Shown piece after piece: positions 45,003-54,172 of a DNA stretch of 64,000 nt. This stretch comes from Cytobacillus oceanisediminis (GTDB lineage Bacteria > Bacillota > Bacilli > Bacillales > Cytobacillaceae): NCBI RefSeq assembly GCF_004366035.1, contig NZ_SOEE01000010.1, positions 1 to 64,000 of the forward strand. The letters run 5' to 3'. Positions within the stretch are counted from its first letter, which is position 1. Every line of letters starts with the position of its first letter. The position numbers and the translations under genes are program-made. The notes beneath the pieces were generated by a model, which worked only from the letters and a program-made list of their open reading frames with translations, had not been told where the DNA came from and did not search any database.

Positions 45003-45031
45003 AGTATAAGATTAACAATGCCAATTGTCAA
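45003..45031 (-). promoter_or_regulatory. Sigma-A promoter for EamA gene
   Basis: Reading on the minus strand: TTGACA, a 17-nt spacer, TATACT. An almost perfect vegetative promoter facing the EamA gene. Confidence 0.75.
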
Positions 45032-45308
45032 CGAACTATTCTTGTATTCTACTAACGAGCGCCTTCTTAAAGATCCGGCGGCCAATCCAGGCTGCATAAG
45101 AGAATAAGCAGTATTGCTTTTGTTTCCTTAGTATTTCATAGTTATTTACCTTAGGTAAAAATTCTTATTATAAAGGATATATTTGGATAGAGCGAGGGGT
45201 TTTTATTGAGGGAGATTTATAAGCTAGGATGAATCCAATATTGAATTCATGCTCTTGTTAATAACTAATTGATAAGGATTCTATTAGTTACCTGTGTAGT
45301 CTTATAAG

Positions 45309-45392
45309 TCAGAGTGACTTCCGAAAGATTATTTTAAACATACCGTAAAGAACTCCCAATGCCAGTGGTAACGGTAAACAAGGGGAGTTCAT
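45309..45392 (-). pseudogene. Truncated copy of the 41-aa membrane peptide
   Basis: Minus-strand frame whose C-terminal half (LPLPLALGVLYGMFKIIFRK then SL) is nearly identical in protein to the peptide gene at 49752-49877. The N-terminal part is replaced by a short unrelated start (MNSPC). Nearby DNA also matches (TACCGTAAAGAACTCCCAAT). Confidence 0.6.
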
Positions 45393-45546
45393 ATGTTTTG
45401 GGAGTTTAGAAATAGCCCATATATTTATCATCAAAACAAAAGACTCCCTTTTGAAAAGAAAATTGACTAAAAGGGAGTGCCTTCTATAAAATCATTAAAA
45501 AGAAAAAATGGAAAGTAAGGACATATTATTTGCTGAGTTTGACAAC
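45393..45546. other. Spacer, inverted repeat only
   Basis: An imperfect inverted repeat (ACTCCCTTTT ... AAAAGGGAGT, about 45450-45477) could be a terminator for the MDR gene. Nothing else is visible. Confidence 0.4.
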
Positions 45547-46545
45547 TTATCTGATTTTTAATATTATTTTTCCTTTCGCCCTTCCTGACTCCGCATATTC
45601 CATCGCTTTTTGAGCATCTTCAAAAGGAAAAACTCTATCAATTATAGGTTTAATTTTACCAGTCTCAATAAAGTTTGCAATTATACGTAATTGCTCTCCA
45701 CTTGGCTTCATAAACAAAAACGTATATTGAACATTATGCTTTTTTTCAAGCGCAGTAAGTTTATGGCTTGCTGCTGAAAACAACAACGTTTTAAAAAATC
45801 CGGAACCATATTCTTTACCAAAACGAGCATTCGGTAATCCCGAAACGGAAACAATTTTCCCTCCTCTTTTTATCACTTCGAATGATTTTTCGAGTATCTC
45901 GCCTCCAATAGTATCAAATACGGCATCATAGTTTTTCAGTATCTCTTCAAATTTTTCTGTCTTGTAGTTTATAATTTCATCTGCACCAAGAGATTTCACT
46001 AAATTCACACCAGCAACACTTGCAGTCGTTGCAACAGTGGCGCCCATTAATTTGGCCAGTTGAATAGCAAAGGTACCGACACCACCAGCCCCAGCTTGAA
46101 TCAAAATCTTTTGCCCCTTTTGTAATTGCAAAATGTCAGTTAGGGCTTGATAGGAGGTTAACCCAACAAGCGGGATCGCTGCTGCTTCTTCAAAGCTCAA
46201 ATTTTTAGGTTTTAAGGCGATGTCATCTTCATGAATAGCGATATATTCAGCAAAAGTACCGATTTTACTCTTTCGTGGACGTGCATATATTTCGTCACCA
46301 ACTTTAAACCGAGTCACTTTTGCGCCAACCTTTGCAACGACACCAGAAAAGTCATTCCCTAAGATAAGAGGCATTTTATAGTTAACTAACAATTTCACTT
46401 TCCCATCGCGTATCTTAAAATCAACAGGATTAATACTAGCCGCATGAATTTCTGCGAGGACCTCATAATCACCAATTTCAGGTGTGGGCATTTCTGCCAA
46501 GCGCATTGGAACCTTCCCATACCTATCAACAACCATTGCTCTCAT
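45547..46545 (-). CDS. NADP-dependent oxidoreductase (MDR, quinone-oxidoreductase-like)
   Basis: A 332-aa medium-chain reductase. GroES-like domain with EIHAASINPVDFKIRDGKV and LGNDFSGVVAKVGAKV; nucleotide-binding motif IQAGAGGVGTFAIQLAKLMG; C-terminal RVFPFEDAQKAMEYAESGRA. No catalytic zinc cysteines. ATG after GGAGG. It follows an ArsR-type regulator on the same strand with 41 nt between, so it is probably repressed by it. Relative at 13178. Confidence 0.92.
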   Translation of the reverse strand: MRAMVVDRYGKVPMRLAEMPTPEIGDYEVLAEIHAASINPVDFKIRDGKVKLLVNYKMPLILGNDFSGVVAKVGAKVTRFKVGDEIYARPRKSKIGTFAEYIAIHEDDIALKPKNLSFEEAAAIPLVGLTSYQALTDILQLQKGQKILIQAGAGGVGTFAIQLAKLMGATVATTASVAGVNLVKSLGADEIINYKTEKFEEILKNYDAVFDTIGGEILEKSFEVIKRGGKIVSVSGLPNARFGKEYGSGFFKTLLFSAASHKLTALEKKHNVQYTFLFMKPSGEQLRIIANFIETGKIKPIIDRVFPFEDAQKAMEYAESGRAKGKIILKIR

Positions 46546-46586
46546 AGCCTATACCTCCAAATCCTGTGTGTTTAAATTCCATCATT

Positions 46587-46922
46587 TCAATAAAAGTTCT
46601 TCATGAACTTATCAATATCCAACACAAGTGTTCTTAATAAACCTAATTCTGTACGTAAATTAATATAATAAAAATTCTTTGTCCCTTCTTTACGCATTAA
46701 AATAACACCGGCGTCTCGTAAAACCTTAAGATGATGGGACACAGCGGGTCGAGAAAGATGTGTTTGTTCTGTGATTTCACCCACTCGTAATCCTGTTTGA
46801 CAATCCGTCCCCATTAGAACTAACAAGATCGATTGACGTGTTTCATCACCAATTGCCAATAGTACTTTTTGACAATTAATAAAATCCTCTTTGATTATAT
46901 CTAGTTGGTCCTGTTTATTCAT
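46587..46922 (-). CDS. ArsR-family transcriptional regulator
   Basis: A 111-aa winged-helix repressor. HTH region RVGEITEQTHLSRPAVSHHL and wing RKEGTKNFYYINLRTELG. No classic metal-binding CXC. First gene of a two-gene operon with the MDR oxidoreductase. A perfect inverted repeat (46953-46974) upstream is the likely operator. Confidence 0.9.
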   Translation of the reverse strand: MNKQDQLDIIKEDFINCQKVLLAIGDETRQSILLVLMGTDCQTGLRVGEITEQTHLSRPAVSHHLKVLRDAGVILMRKEGTKNFYYINLRTELGLLRTLVLDIDKFMKNFY

Positions 46923-46952
46923 TAGAGTAAAATACCTCCATTAATCGGTTTA

Positions 46953-46974
46953 ATGGTTTAAGTTGATAAACCAT
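46953..46974. promoter_or_regulatory. Operator-like inverted repeat
   Basis: ATGGTTTA-N6-TAAACCAT, perfect 8-bp arms, upstream of the ArsR-type gene. The spacer beyond (to 47314) has no supportable gene. Confidence 0.65.
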
Positions 46975-47314
46975 ACATACAACAATATCCTATTGTTATG
47001 TTAGGGGCAATATTGAGAAAGCAAATCGAGACGAATACATCTTAGAGAGGAAGCATCATAAACTTTTAATGTTCAGCAACTTATAAAGGGGACTAAGAAA
47101 TAAAGCAGCTTTAGTATTCCACTTGATCGGTTATTTAAAATAAACACTAAATAAGTAATCTTGAATTTTAGAGCAATAGTAAAATTGTGATTAGTTTATT
47201 GAGGGAGTTAATTTAAATTAGCGATACCCTAATAGCTGCTCTTCTATAAAGGAAGTGTGGCTTTTTTTATCGAAGTAAATAGTTATTAAAAATACGCTGC
47301 AAGGGGAGTAATAA

Positions 47315-48085
47315 ATGGTGAATAAAAGTAAGTTCTATTATGGAGAACATGAATCTCAATTTGGTGTATTACGAATGCCTGGAAATTCAAAATCATGTCC
47401 AGTAATAGTATTAATTCACGGAGGCTTTTGGCAAGCAAGATATAACTTAGAGGAGAATAACCCAATTGCTGATGATTTAACCCATAAAGGTTATGCAACG
47501 TGGAATATCGAATATCGACGAGTGGGGGAAGAAGGGGGAGGATGGACTGGAACGTTTAATGATGTTATTAATGCTGTAAATCATCTATTAAAGCTAAATG
47601 AGTCATATCCTATAGATCTTTCAAGAGTTGTTGTTATTGGTCATTCTGCTGGTGGACATTTAGCACTTTGGTTAGCTTCAAGAATAAAATCAATTACAAA
47701 TGATAGTCCCTTTAATCAACTTAGTGTTTCTATTCAAAAGGTGATTAGCTTAGCAGGAGTTACAGACTTAGTAAAGATGTGGAATATACATGAACATAAG
47801 AAAATAAAGAGTCACACAGCTGCACTATTAGAGGGTTCCCCTGAAGAAGTTCCTGAGCGTTATAAATTATCTTCTCCAGCTGAATTATTGCCAATGAATG
47901 TTGAACAAGTATTAATACATGGTGAATTGGATCATCATGTTCCTGTAAATTTAAGCAAGGAGTATTACAAATGTGCTGTAGAAAAGGGGGGAAATATAAA
48001 GATAGTTATTCTCCCAGATATAGACCACTTTAAAATTATTGAACCGGCTTCTTCTGCATGGAACTCGGTTATTAACTCAATTTAG
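47315..48085 (+). CDS. Alpha/beta hydrolase (esterase/lipase-like)
   Basis: A 256-aa cytosolic serine hydrolase. Oxyanion-hole strand VIVLIHGGFWQARYNLE; nucleophile elbow GHSAGGHLALWLASR (Ser near 111); acid/His near the C-terminus (LIHGELDHHVPV and ILPDIDHFKII). The ATG lies behind AGGGGAG. Single gene; substrate not evident. Confidence 0.9.
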   Translation: MVNKSKFYYGEHESQFGVLRMPGNSKSCPVIVLIHGGFWQARYNLEENNPIADDLTHKGYATWNIEYRRVGEEGGGWTGTFNDVINAVNHLLKLNESYPIDLSRVVVIGHSAGGHLALWLASRIKSITNDSPFNQLSVSIQKVISLAGVTDLVKMWNIHEHKKIKSHTAALLEGSPEEVPERYKLSSPAELLPMNVEQVLIHGELDHHVPVNLSKEYYKCAVEKGGNIKIVILPDIDHFKIIEPASSAWNSVINSI

Positions 48086-48371
48086 TTGCTTTATTGAACT
48101 GTAGGGACAGCAATCCTGTAATAAATGAAGTACGAAAAAATCTTTGTGAAGAAATACTTTAACTAAAGGGGCGGGTTAGTGGGACAAGACTTTGCAGGAG
48201 AATAAGGGATTTTAATTGAATAAGTATTAAAACCTGGAGGTGCTGCCGTGCACAGTTTTGTATATCACATGGTTCAAATAGAGATAAGGGGATACAAGCT
48301 ATTTCCTCTGTGACAGCTGCCCATTGCTTAAAATATGATTGAGAGTAATAAAATAAGTTTCTGGAGGTCTT

Positions 48372-49121
48372 ATGGATAGAAACAGATATTCAGCAATAGC
48401 CCATCAAAGTCACACTTTTTATAATCCAATGAATCCATCAAAGATAGAAAAAGTTATTGAAATACTTGATTTAAAAGATAATGACAAAGTAATTGATATC
48501 GGTGCTGGGAAAGGTGAGATTCTTTTTCGGATCATTGAAAGATACAGTGCTAAATGTATTGCTATCGAAAAATATGTTGGTTTCACAGAACAACTTCAAG
48601 TAAATGCTGAAAATAGAGGGGTTTTAAATAATATTGAAATCATTACAAAAGATGCTAAAGTAGCAATGAAGACAATGAATGAACTGTTTGAGGTAGCGAT
48701 TTGTATTGGTTCAACTCACGCATTAGGTGGATTACATGAAACTTTGGATACGCTGAGGAAGTGTGTAAAAAAGGGTGGATATGTGCTCATCGGTGAAGGC
48801 TACTGGAAGCAGCAGCCAAGTAAAGAATATTTAGAGGCGCTGGGGGGAGCTGAAGAATCCGAATTACTAAGCCACTTCGAGAATGTGAGGGCTGGCGAAA
48901 AACTTGGCCTAATTCCACTATGGTCATACACTGTTAACGAAGATGAATGGGATGAATATGAGTGGCTTTATGCTATGTCCATTGAGAATTATTGCTGCGA
49001 ACATCCTGATGATCCAGATCGAGATGCGATGTTACAAAAGATCCGGACTTGGAGAAGTACATATCTGAAATGGGGCAGAGATACCCTTGGATTTGGGATA
49101 TATCTTTTTAGGAATATGTAA
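48372..49121 (+). CDS. SAM-dependent methyltransferase (class I)
   Basis: A 249-aa Rossmann methyltransferase. Motif I is VIDIGAGKGEILFRIIER; motif II/III region CIAIEKYVGFTEQL; motif IV AICIGSTHALGGLHETLDTL; a tryptophan-rich C-terminal domain (EDEWDEYEWLYAMSIEN). ATG start behind CTGGAGG. No partner gene. Target molecule unknown. Confidence 0.9.
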   Translation: MDRNRYSAIAHQSHTFYNPMNPSKIEKVIEILDLKDNDKVIDIGAGKGEILFRIIERYSAKCIAIEKYVGFTEQLQVNAENRGVLNNIEIITKDAKVAMKTMNELFEVAICIGSTHALGGLHETLDTLRKCVKKGGYVLIGEGYWKQQPSKEYLEALGGAEESELLSHFENVRAGEKLGLIPLWSYTVNEDEWDEYEWLYAMSIENYCCEHPDDPDRDAMLQKIRTWRSTYLKWGRDTLGFGIYLFRNM

Positions 49122-49751
49122 AATTCAATTTAAGGGCGATTGTTGATAATCATAGGTAGAAAATGATCAAACTTTGTTATAAAAACCACTATAACTGCTG
49201 AAAAGGAATCCATTTTGATTAATTTTTTTCAAATGGACTCTTCCTATTACTCGTAAAAAATGGTTGAGATTGTTGAAATGGAATTGATTCAAAGCATTCC
49301 AAACATTGACGTAAACTCCTATCCTGTTCCTCACTTTGAATTTTGTAATCCTGAGGTAAGAGAATGAGTTATTGCAGACCAATTAGCATTTCATAAAAAA
49401 GTGCTTCCCTGCTTGATGAGAATGTATGGAAACCATTCAGAGGAATCTATAGAAAGAATTATTAACGAATTTTACAATTAGTTTAAGTTTGTCTAGGAAA
49501 AAACAGGTTTCGCAAATATAGATTGTGTAAAGTTTTCATACTCATTTATGTATATGGCATATTCCTTGATGGGGGAGTGTTATTTTTGTTTTGTTTGTCA
49601 TGGGGAAAATAAATAACACCCTCCACCTGAATAACCCACCAGGTAAAAATTAAGCAATTCTTAAAACAGAGCTTTTCCTCGATTCGCTTTGCTTCAGTAT
49701 TAAGCCCTGTTCCTAGTCCTGCAAAATGCGCACCTGTTTGAAGACCTTTTG
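49122..49751. other. Spacer with small coding remnants
   Basis: Plus-strand frame 49371-49482 (VIADQLAFHKKVLPCLMRMY continuing to IERIINEFYN, stop) is coding-like without a start. A preceding stretch (MVEIVEMELIQSIPNIDVNS) may belong to the same lost gene. Family not recognised. Confidence 0.35.
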
Positions 49752-49877
49752 TCATAGTGACTTTCGAAAGATTAATTTTGCCATACCGTAAAGAACTCCC
49801 AATGCCAGTGGGAGCGGTAAAAACCATACTAGAAATTTATCTATAAAAGGACTCACTGCCACCAAAGGATTCACCAT
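49752..49877 (-). CDS. Small membrane peptide, 41 aa
   Basis: ATG 49877 behind AGGAGTGATA. Encodes MVNPLVAVSPFIDKFLVWFL, then PLPLALGVLYG and a basic end (KLIFRKSL). One hydrophobic helix (about 15-35) with Pro kinks and a positive C-terminus. A truncated copy exists at 45309. Short basic amphipathic peptides of this kind can be membrane regulators or toxins; no family is recognised. Confidence 0.55.
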   Translation of the reverse strand: MVNPLVAVSPFIDKFLVWFLPLPLALGVLYGMAKLIFRKSL

Positions 49878-50184
49878 TATCACTCCTAAAGTAATATTGG
49901 TTACAGTTTTCCCCTATAGTTAATTCTAATTCAAATAGTCTGTGTTGCTGAGGGCAAATCTAATCAAATTACCTTTAGTTATTGAATACTTAACTATCTT
50001 ATATGTCTTTAGGGTTTTGGGAATTAAGAAATAGCAAATCAGGGAGGTTTAAGATCAGCTGCCTTATTTAATGAAACAAACATTGTGTGCGACAAATGGA
50101 ATTGTCCTTTGATTTGGTAAACTCCCCAAATTATTAAGGACAATTAATTTTATAGAAGCTTTGAAGCTTAAAGGTTCTTTATAC
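49878..50184. other. Spacer, no gene seen
   Basis: No convincing frame, hairpin or remnant beyond AT-rich sequence. Confidence 0.35.
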
Positions 50185-50650
50185 TTAAACCTTCTGATTC
50201 CTTCTTAAAGGTTCAATAAATAATGATTGATACAAGTAGTTAAGTACTGCTACTGCAATGCTTAAAAGAAAAAGCTGCTTTCGGTTCATTCTTATCATTT
50301 TATATATGCGTAATTTCTCTGCTAATGTTGTTAATGGAAAGGCAAATAAGTAGTCAGCAAAAATATTGGTCAATATATATAACCAAATTTTAAAATGTCA
50401 GTTTAAAAATCCAAAAATTAATGATGGTAAAAGGCCAAAAAACAAAAGAGACATCTGTCGCTAAATTAGGGAATAACGGATTTCTTACTTTCCACCATTT
50501 TAACTTTTGAGATAGCTCACTTATTAATGCAATAACTAAGTCACTAAAAATAATAGTTGGTAGAAAGCGGAGTAAGGTGTTTTTTCCAAGTTTTTCTACA
50601 GTTAACCAAGGCAGAACTAGTAACAAATCCATTTTCCAATTCCCTCTCAT
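50185..50650 (-). pseudogene. Frameshifted paralogue of the 30482 membrane protein
   Basis: First frame: WLTVEKLGKNTLLRFLPTII, then QKLKWWKVRNPLFPNL and FWPFTIINFWIFKLTF, stop. The second frame, starting around 50390, continues NIFADYLFAFPLTTLAEKLR to LYQSLFIEPL. Order and spacing follow the intact protein at 30482 (RFLPASI, KWWFFYNNP, WILKLTYGN, FFFAFP). One frameshift splits the gene in two. Confidence 0.7.
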
Positions 50651-50871
50651 ATACAGCCTCCCTTAGTATGGAAATATATTATATTGAATTATAAATCATT
50701 GGTATTCTTACCTAATAAATTTTTATTATTCCATTTGTTAATACTTGGGAAATGTGCTGTATAAGGCAGATTTTTTTATTATGCTAAAGGGACAGGTTAG
50801 CTGAGTAATGGTAAAAAGTTTACACTTAGCGAATATATATTTTATATAATTTGAGGAAAGGATTTATTCCC

Positions 50872-51510
50872 ATGAAGCCAGAATTAAATAAACCTTCTTC
50901 GAGTAGCTCCTTTCTTAACATTGCAGGAAAAACTACACTTTTTATATTAATTGTCATAATCGGATATTTTCTTCGTGGCATTAAAATATCAGAGCAATTT
51001 ATATTCATTACCGATACGTTGCCAGAGGGTTCATTTAGTTTTCAGCTGCAAAATAGAGTTTTATTAATGCTATTTTTGATTATAGTATTTTTTATATTGG
51101 GCAAAAAATACAACTATCTATTTAGCGTATCGCCTCTTAAAAAGAAAGTTACCTACTTTTGGATATTTGGGGTAATGGCATTGGTTATTTTACTGATGCA
51201 CCAGCCATTATCTTTTCATTTGCTGCCTTTACAATTCGACGAATATATCCAGTTTCTTATAATTGTCTGCATTATTGTCCCTTTTGAAGAAGAATTCTTT
51301 TACAGGGGTATGCTCCTTTTAATCCCATACAGAAAATTGCAATATGTAATGTTAATCATTTCCTCTCTTATGTTTGCTTTGATCCATTCTGCTGTTTTTA
51401 GTACGCTACTGTTAGGTCTTGCTCTTGGGACTCTTGCTATTCGGTTTAGAAATTTATGGGTTCCAATCCTGGCACACTCTCTTTGGAATGCGTTCTCGAT
51501 GTTTTTCTAA
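50872..51510 (+). CDS. CPBP-family intramembrane metalloprotease
   Basis: A 212-aa membrane protein with about six segments. Catalytic motifs of the CPBP/Rce1 (Abi) family are present: EEEFFYRGML (EExxxR), a histidine in LIHSAVFSTLL, and the final HSLWNAFSM. ATG 50872 has GGAAAGG about 10 nt upstream. In bacteria such proteins take part in peptide maturation, immunity or unknown processes. No bacteriocin-like gene is adjacent. Confidence 0.9.
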   Translation: MKPELNKPSSSSSFLNIAGKTTLFILIVIIGYFLRGIKISEQFIFITDTLPEGSFSFQLQNRVLLMLFLIIVFFILGKKYNYLFSVSPLKKKVTYFWIFGVMALVILLMHQPLSFHLLPLQFDEYIQFLIIVCIIVPFEEEFFYRGMLLLIPYRKLQYVMLIISSLMFALIHSAVFSTLLLGLALGTLAIRFRNLWVPILAHSLWNAFSMFF

Positions 51511-51724
51511 TTTATTTCTAAAAAAAACTAAGTTTGTGAAAAATGCAATTAAACTAACGTGTACAAGAGTTGAAGCTCCCGTGTGGATCGGCAACTCTTT
51601 TTTATTCGTCTAACGGGGCAGGTTTGTAGAAGGTATTTGTAATCGAAAATTGAATAATTAGTTACATATATATAAAATGTAAAAGTTTTAGACTTATGTT
51701 AATCATTATAAAGGAGGAATTAAT

Positions 51725-52225
51725 TTGGGCGAACTTAAACTAATTAAGACTTACAAAAACGAGCTTCAAAAATACTCTTTGGAACAGCTGAGATATAAAT
51801 CTGAAGAAACGGTTTGGTCTATTGGGCAAATGTATGACCATTTAATCCTTGTTGCCCATGAGTATCTAGATAATATGGATAGATGTTCCACCTTAAATGA
51901 TGAACAGCCCCTTGGTAAAACGGAGTTTGGTGAGCATCTATATAAGATTGGAGGGTTTCCGCCAATTAAAATTAAATTACCGGATGAACTAAATACTCCA
52001 CCTAATAATTCAGATAGCAAGGAACATCTTATCAGCAGAATGGATCAAGTAATTCTAAGGTTAAGCCAATGGGAATCAAAAGTGGATAATATAAATTCAA
52101 ATTATAAAGTCGAGCATGGAGGTTTGGGATGGCTGAATGCAAGGGAATGGTATGATTTGGTTGGTATGCATTTCCGTCATCACTTGCGCCAAAAAGAGGA
52201 GTTAGAACAAAGGCTTGTTAAGTGA
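51725..52225 (+). CDS. DinB-family protein
   Basis: A 166-aa four-helix-bundle protein. Conserved His in the MYDHLILVAHEYL helix (near 38-46) and the pair in GMHFRHHLRQKEEL near the C-terminus make the usual three-His metal site. TTG start after AAGGAGGAA. Related Bacillus proteins include bacillithiol transferases and proteins of unknown role. A broken relative lies at 31232. Confidence 0.85.
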   Translation: MGELKLIKTYKNELQKYSLEQLRYKSEETVWSIGQMYDHLILVAHEYLDNMDRCSTLNDEQPLGKTEFGEHLYKIGGFPPIKIKLPDELNTPPNNSDSKEHLISRMDQVILRLSQWESKVDNINSNYKVEHGGLGWLNAREWYDLVGMHFRHHLRQKEELEQRLVK

Positions 52226-52329
52226 CGGATGTGTAAGTTTGGGATAGGATTGTTTTGGCGAGCCTGTTATCTAGTAACGAGTAGCAGCAACCCGTACTGG
52301 TAAATTGTTAAACACTCACCGATAGTAAA

Positions 52330-52801
52330 ACATGCAGTGGATTATGATATATATCTGATATAGAACTGGCCTTAGCAAATAGTGATGCAGTCATTATTGA
52401 GTTTGCAGGTTCAGGCGGGGTTGCAAAGTCTACTGCAAATATTATTCAGGCTAAGAAAAAACAAAATATAAAACGTCTTGAGCTTTTAATAGCATTTTAA
52501 CAAGTCCTGTAGCACGTAAACAATCAGGTGTTCTTATAAGTTTAGCACTTATACCTTTTAATCCCTGGTTTGGCCATATGCCATAACAAATTTCGACCAG
52601 GTGGCATCATTCCCATTCACGGTGTAAAATCAAAAGCAAAGCGGTACCAAATTTTTATGGTGAATTGAGACCATTTAATCGGTTAGTCATTATGTCCAGC
52701 TATGTCATTTCTTCAGAGGAACTGGGGAAAGCGATGATAAAAGCTGCAAGAGACGGTTATTCAAAATCGATTATTGAGAGTAGCGAACTTAAAAAGGTTT
52801 A
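52330..52801 (+). pseudogene. NAD(P)-binding epimerase-like gene, decayed
   Basis: Pieces of an NmrA/epimerase-type short-chain protein: SDAVIIEFAGSGGVAKSTAN and IQAKKKQNIKRLELLIAF (first half), then FRPGGIIPIHGVKSKAKRYQ, GELRPFNRLVIMSSYVISSE and LGKAMIKAARDGYSKSIIES (C-terminus, correct order). Stops and shifts separate them. The final stop overlaps the start region of the metallo-hydrolase. Confidence 0.75.
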
Positions 52802-52837
52802 GTGTCAGCATATAAAGGAAGGAATCATGAAAAAATA

Positions 52838-53932
52838 ATGAGCTATTTATTCATCTTTTTACTTGCTATTTGTGTTGTCGTGACATTGTTTATAAACTTG
52901 CATCCTGTATTTGGCAGGAATCCAAATAGCGGGCAGAAAGAACGATACAGTAAGTTTGGTAATTACGATAATGGGAAGTTTGTCAACCAGGTGCCGACCA
53001 AAATGGACATGAATGCATTTGATTACTTCTCTATGATTAAGGATTCTATTTCAGGCGCCAAAGACCGTAATCCTGCCGGTCAATTGCCTGTTTCCAAAAT
53101 TGATTGGAACAAAATCAAAAGTGAGGAAGATAGTTTAACTTGGTTTGGTCATTCTGCATTTTTACTAAGTATCAATAATAAAAAGATACTTGTAGACCCC
53201 ATGCTAGGTCCAACTGCTTCACCTGTTTCTTTCGTGGGAAGCAAACGTTACAGTGAAGATATGCTGCATCTTATTGATGAAATGCCGCCAATTGATGCTG
53301 TTTTTATTACTCATGATCATTACGACCACTTAGATTATCCATCGATTAAAAAATTAAAGAACAAGGTCAATCACTTCTTCGTTCCTCTTGGTGTAAGTGC
53401 GCACTTGATTGATTGGGGAGTTAAAAAAGAAAAAATAACAGAACTAAATTGGTGGGATGAAACAGAGTTCCAAGGCTTAACTGTAGCATTCACTCCTTCA
53501 AAACACTTTTCTGGCAGAGGACCATTAAATAGAAATTCCACTCTTTGGGGCGGTTGGGTCATTCTTGGAGACAAGACACGTTTCTATACAAGCGGAGATG
53601 GTGGTTATGACACACATTTTAAGGAAATTGGGAAGAAATACGGACCTTTTGACCTTACTTTAATGGAAGGCGGACAATATGACCGACGTTGGTCTTGGGT
53701 CCATATGACACCTGAAGAATCTGTTCAGGCTCATTTAGATTTAAATGGTAAGAATATGATGTTAATTCACTGGGGAGCCTTTACCCTTGCTTATCATGGT
53801 TGGACAGAACCTATAGAAAGAGCATTTAATGCGTCTGAAAAATTTGGAGTATCTATGATAGCTCCTGCAATTGGCGAAACAGTTCCATTAGATGGGGAGT
53901 TTTCCATTCCTGCTTCATTTTGGTGGAAATAA
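52838..53932 (+). CDS. MBL-fold metallo-hydrolase (NAPE-PLD/UlaG-like)
   Basis: About 364 aa. N-terminal signal anchor (YLFIFLLAICVVVTLFINLH), then a metallo-beta-lactamase-fold domain with THDHYDHLDYP (HxHxDH), a Zn-binding His in TPSKHFSGRGP, and the Asp/His of SGDGGYD and IHWGAF. This is the family of membrane-associated phospholipase-D-like hydrolases. Start problem: the best-placed ATG (52827, after AAAGGAAGG) reads ATG AAA AAA TAA. Adding one A would give MKKIMSYLF, the normal start. In frame are ATG 52838 and GTG 52802. Confidence 0.85.
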   Translation: MSYLFIFLLAICVVVTLFINLHPVFGRNPNSGQKERYSKFGNYDNGKFVNQVPTKMDMNAFDYFSMIKDSISGAKDRNPAGQLPVSKIDWNKIKSEEDSLTWFGHSAFLLSINNKKILVDPMLGPTASPVSFVGSKRYSEDMLHLIDEMPPIDAVFITHDHYDHLDYPSIKKLKNKVNHFFVPLGVSAHLIDWGVKKEKITELNWWDETEFQGLTVAFTPSKHFSGRGPLNRNSTLWGGWVILGDKTRFYTSGDGGYDTHFKEIGKKYGPFDLTLMEGGQYDRRWSWVHMTPEESVQAHLDLNGKNMMLIHWGAFTLAYHGWTEPIERAFNASEKFGVSMIAPAIGETVPLDGEFSIPASFWWK

Positions 53933-53967
53933 TTGGTCTGAATTAGATTTTTTAATTCGAGACTCAA

Positions 53968-54003
53968 TAAGCACTCTTTCAACGAGTGCTATTTTTTTTC
54001 AAG
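53968..54003 (+). terminator. Terminator of metallo-hydrolase gene
   Basis: AGCACTC-TTTCAAC-GAGTGCT followed by an A and T8. Confidence 0.85.
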
Positions 54004-54172
54004 AAGGTTGATAACATTTGGCTTTACCAATTTCTTATTGAACTAATCTGTTCCTTTAGCTTAATAATAAAGGTTTTTTATCAACTTTTAAGAAGCTAGA
54101 GCTGGAAATTCTGAATTATGTAATTAAGTTTCTGCGTTTATGCTCCTTTTTTATACCCGTTGGTACAGGACG

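Noticed and set aside
50872..51510. CPBP protease as part of a bacteriocin-immunity system
   Set aside because: No precursor peptide, modification enzyme or exporter lies beside it.
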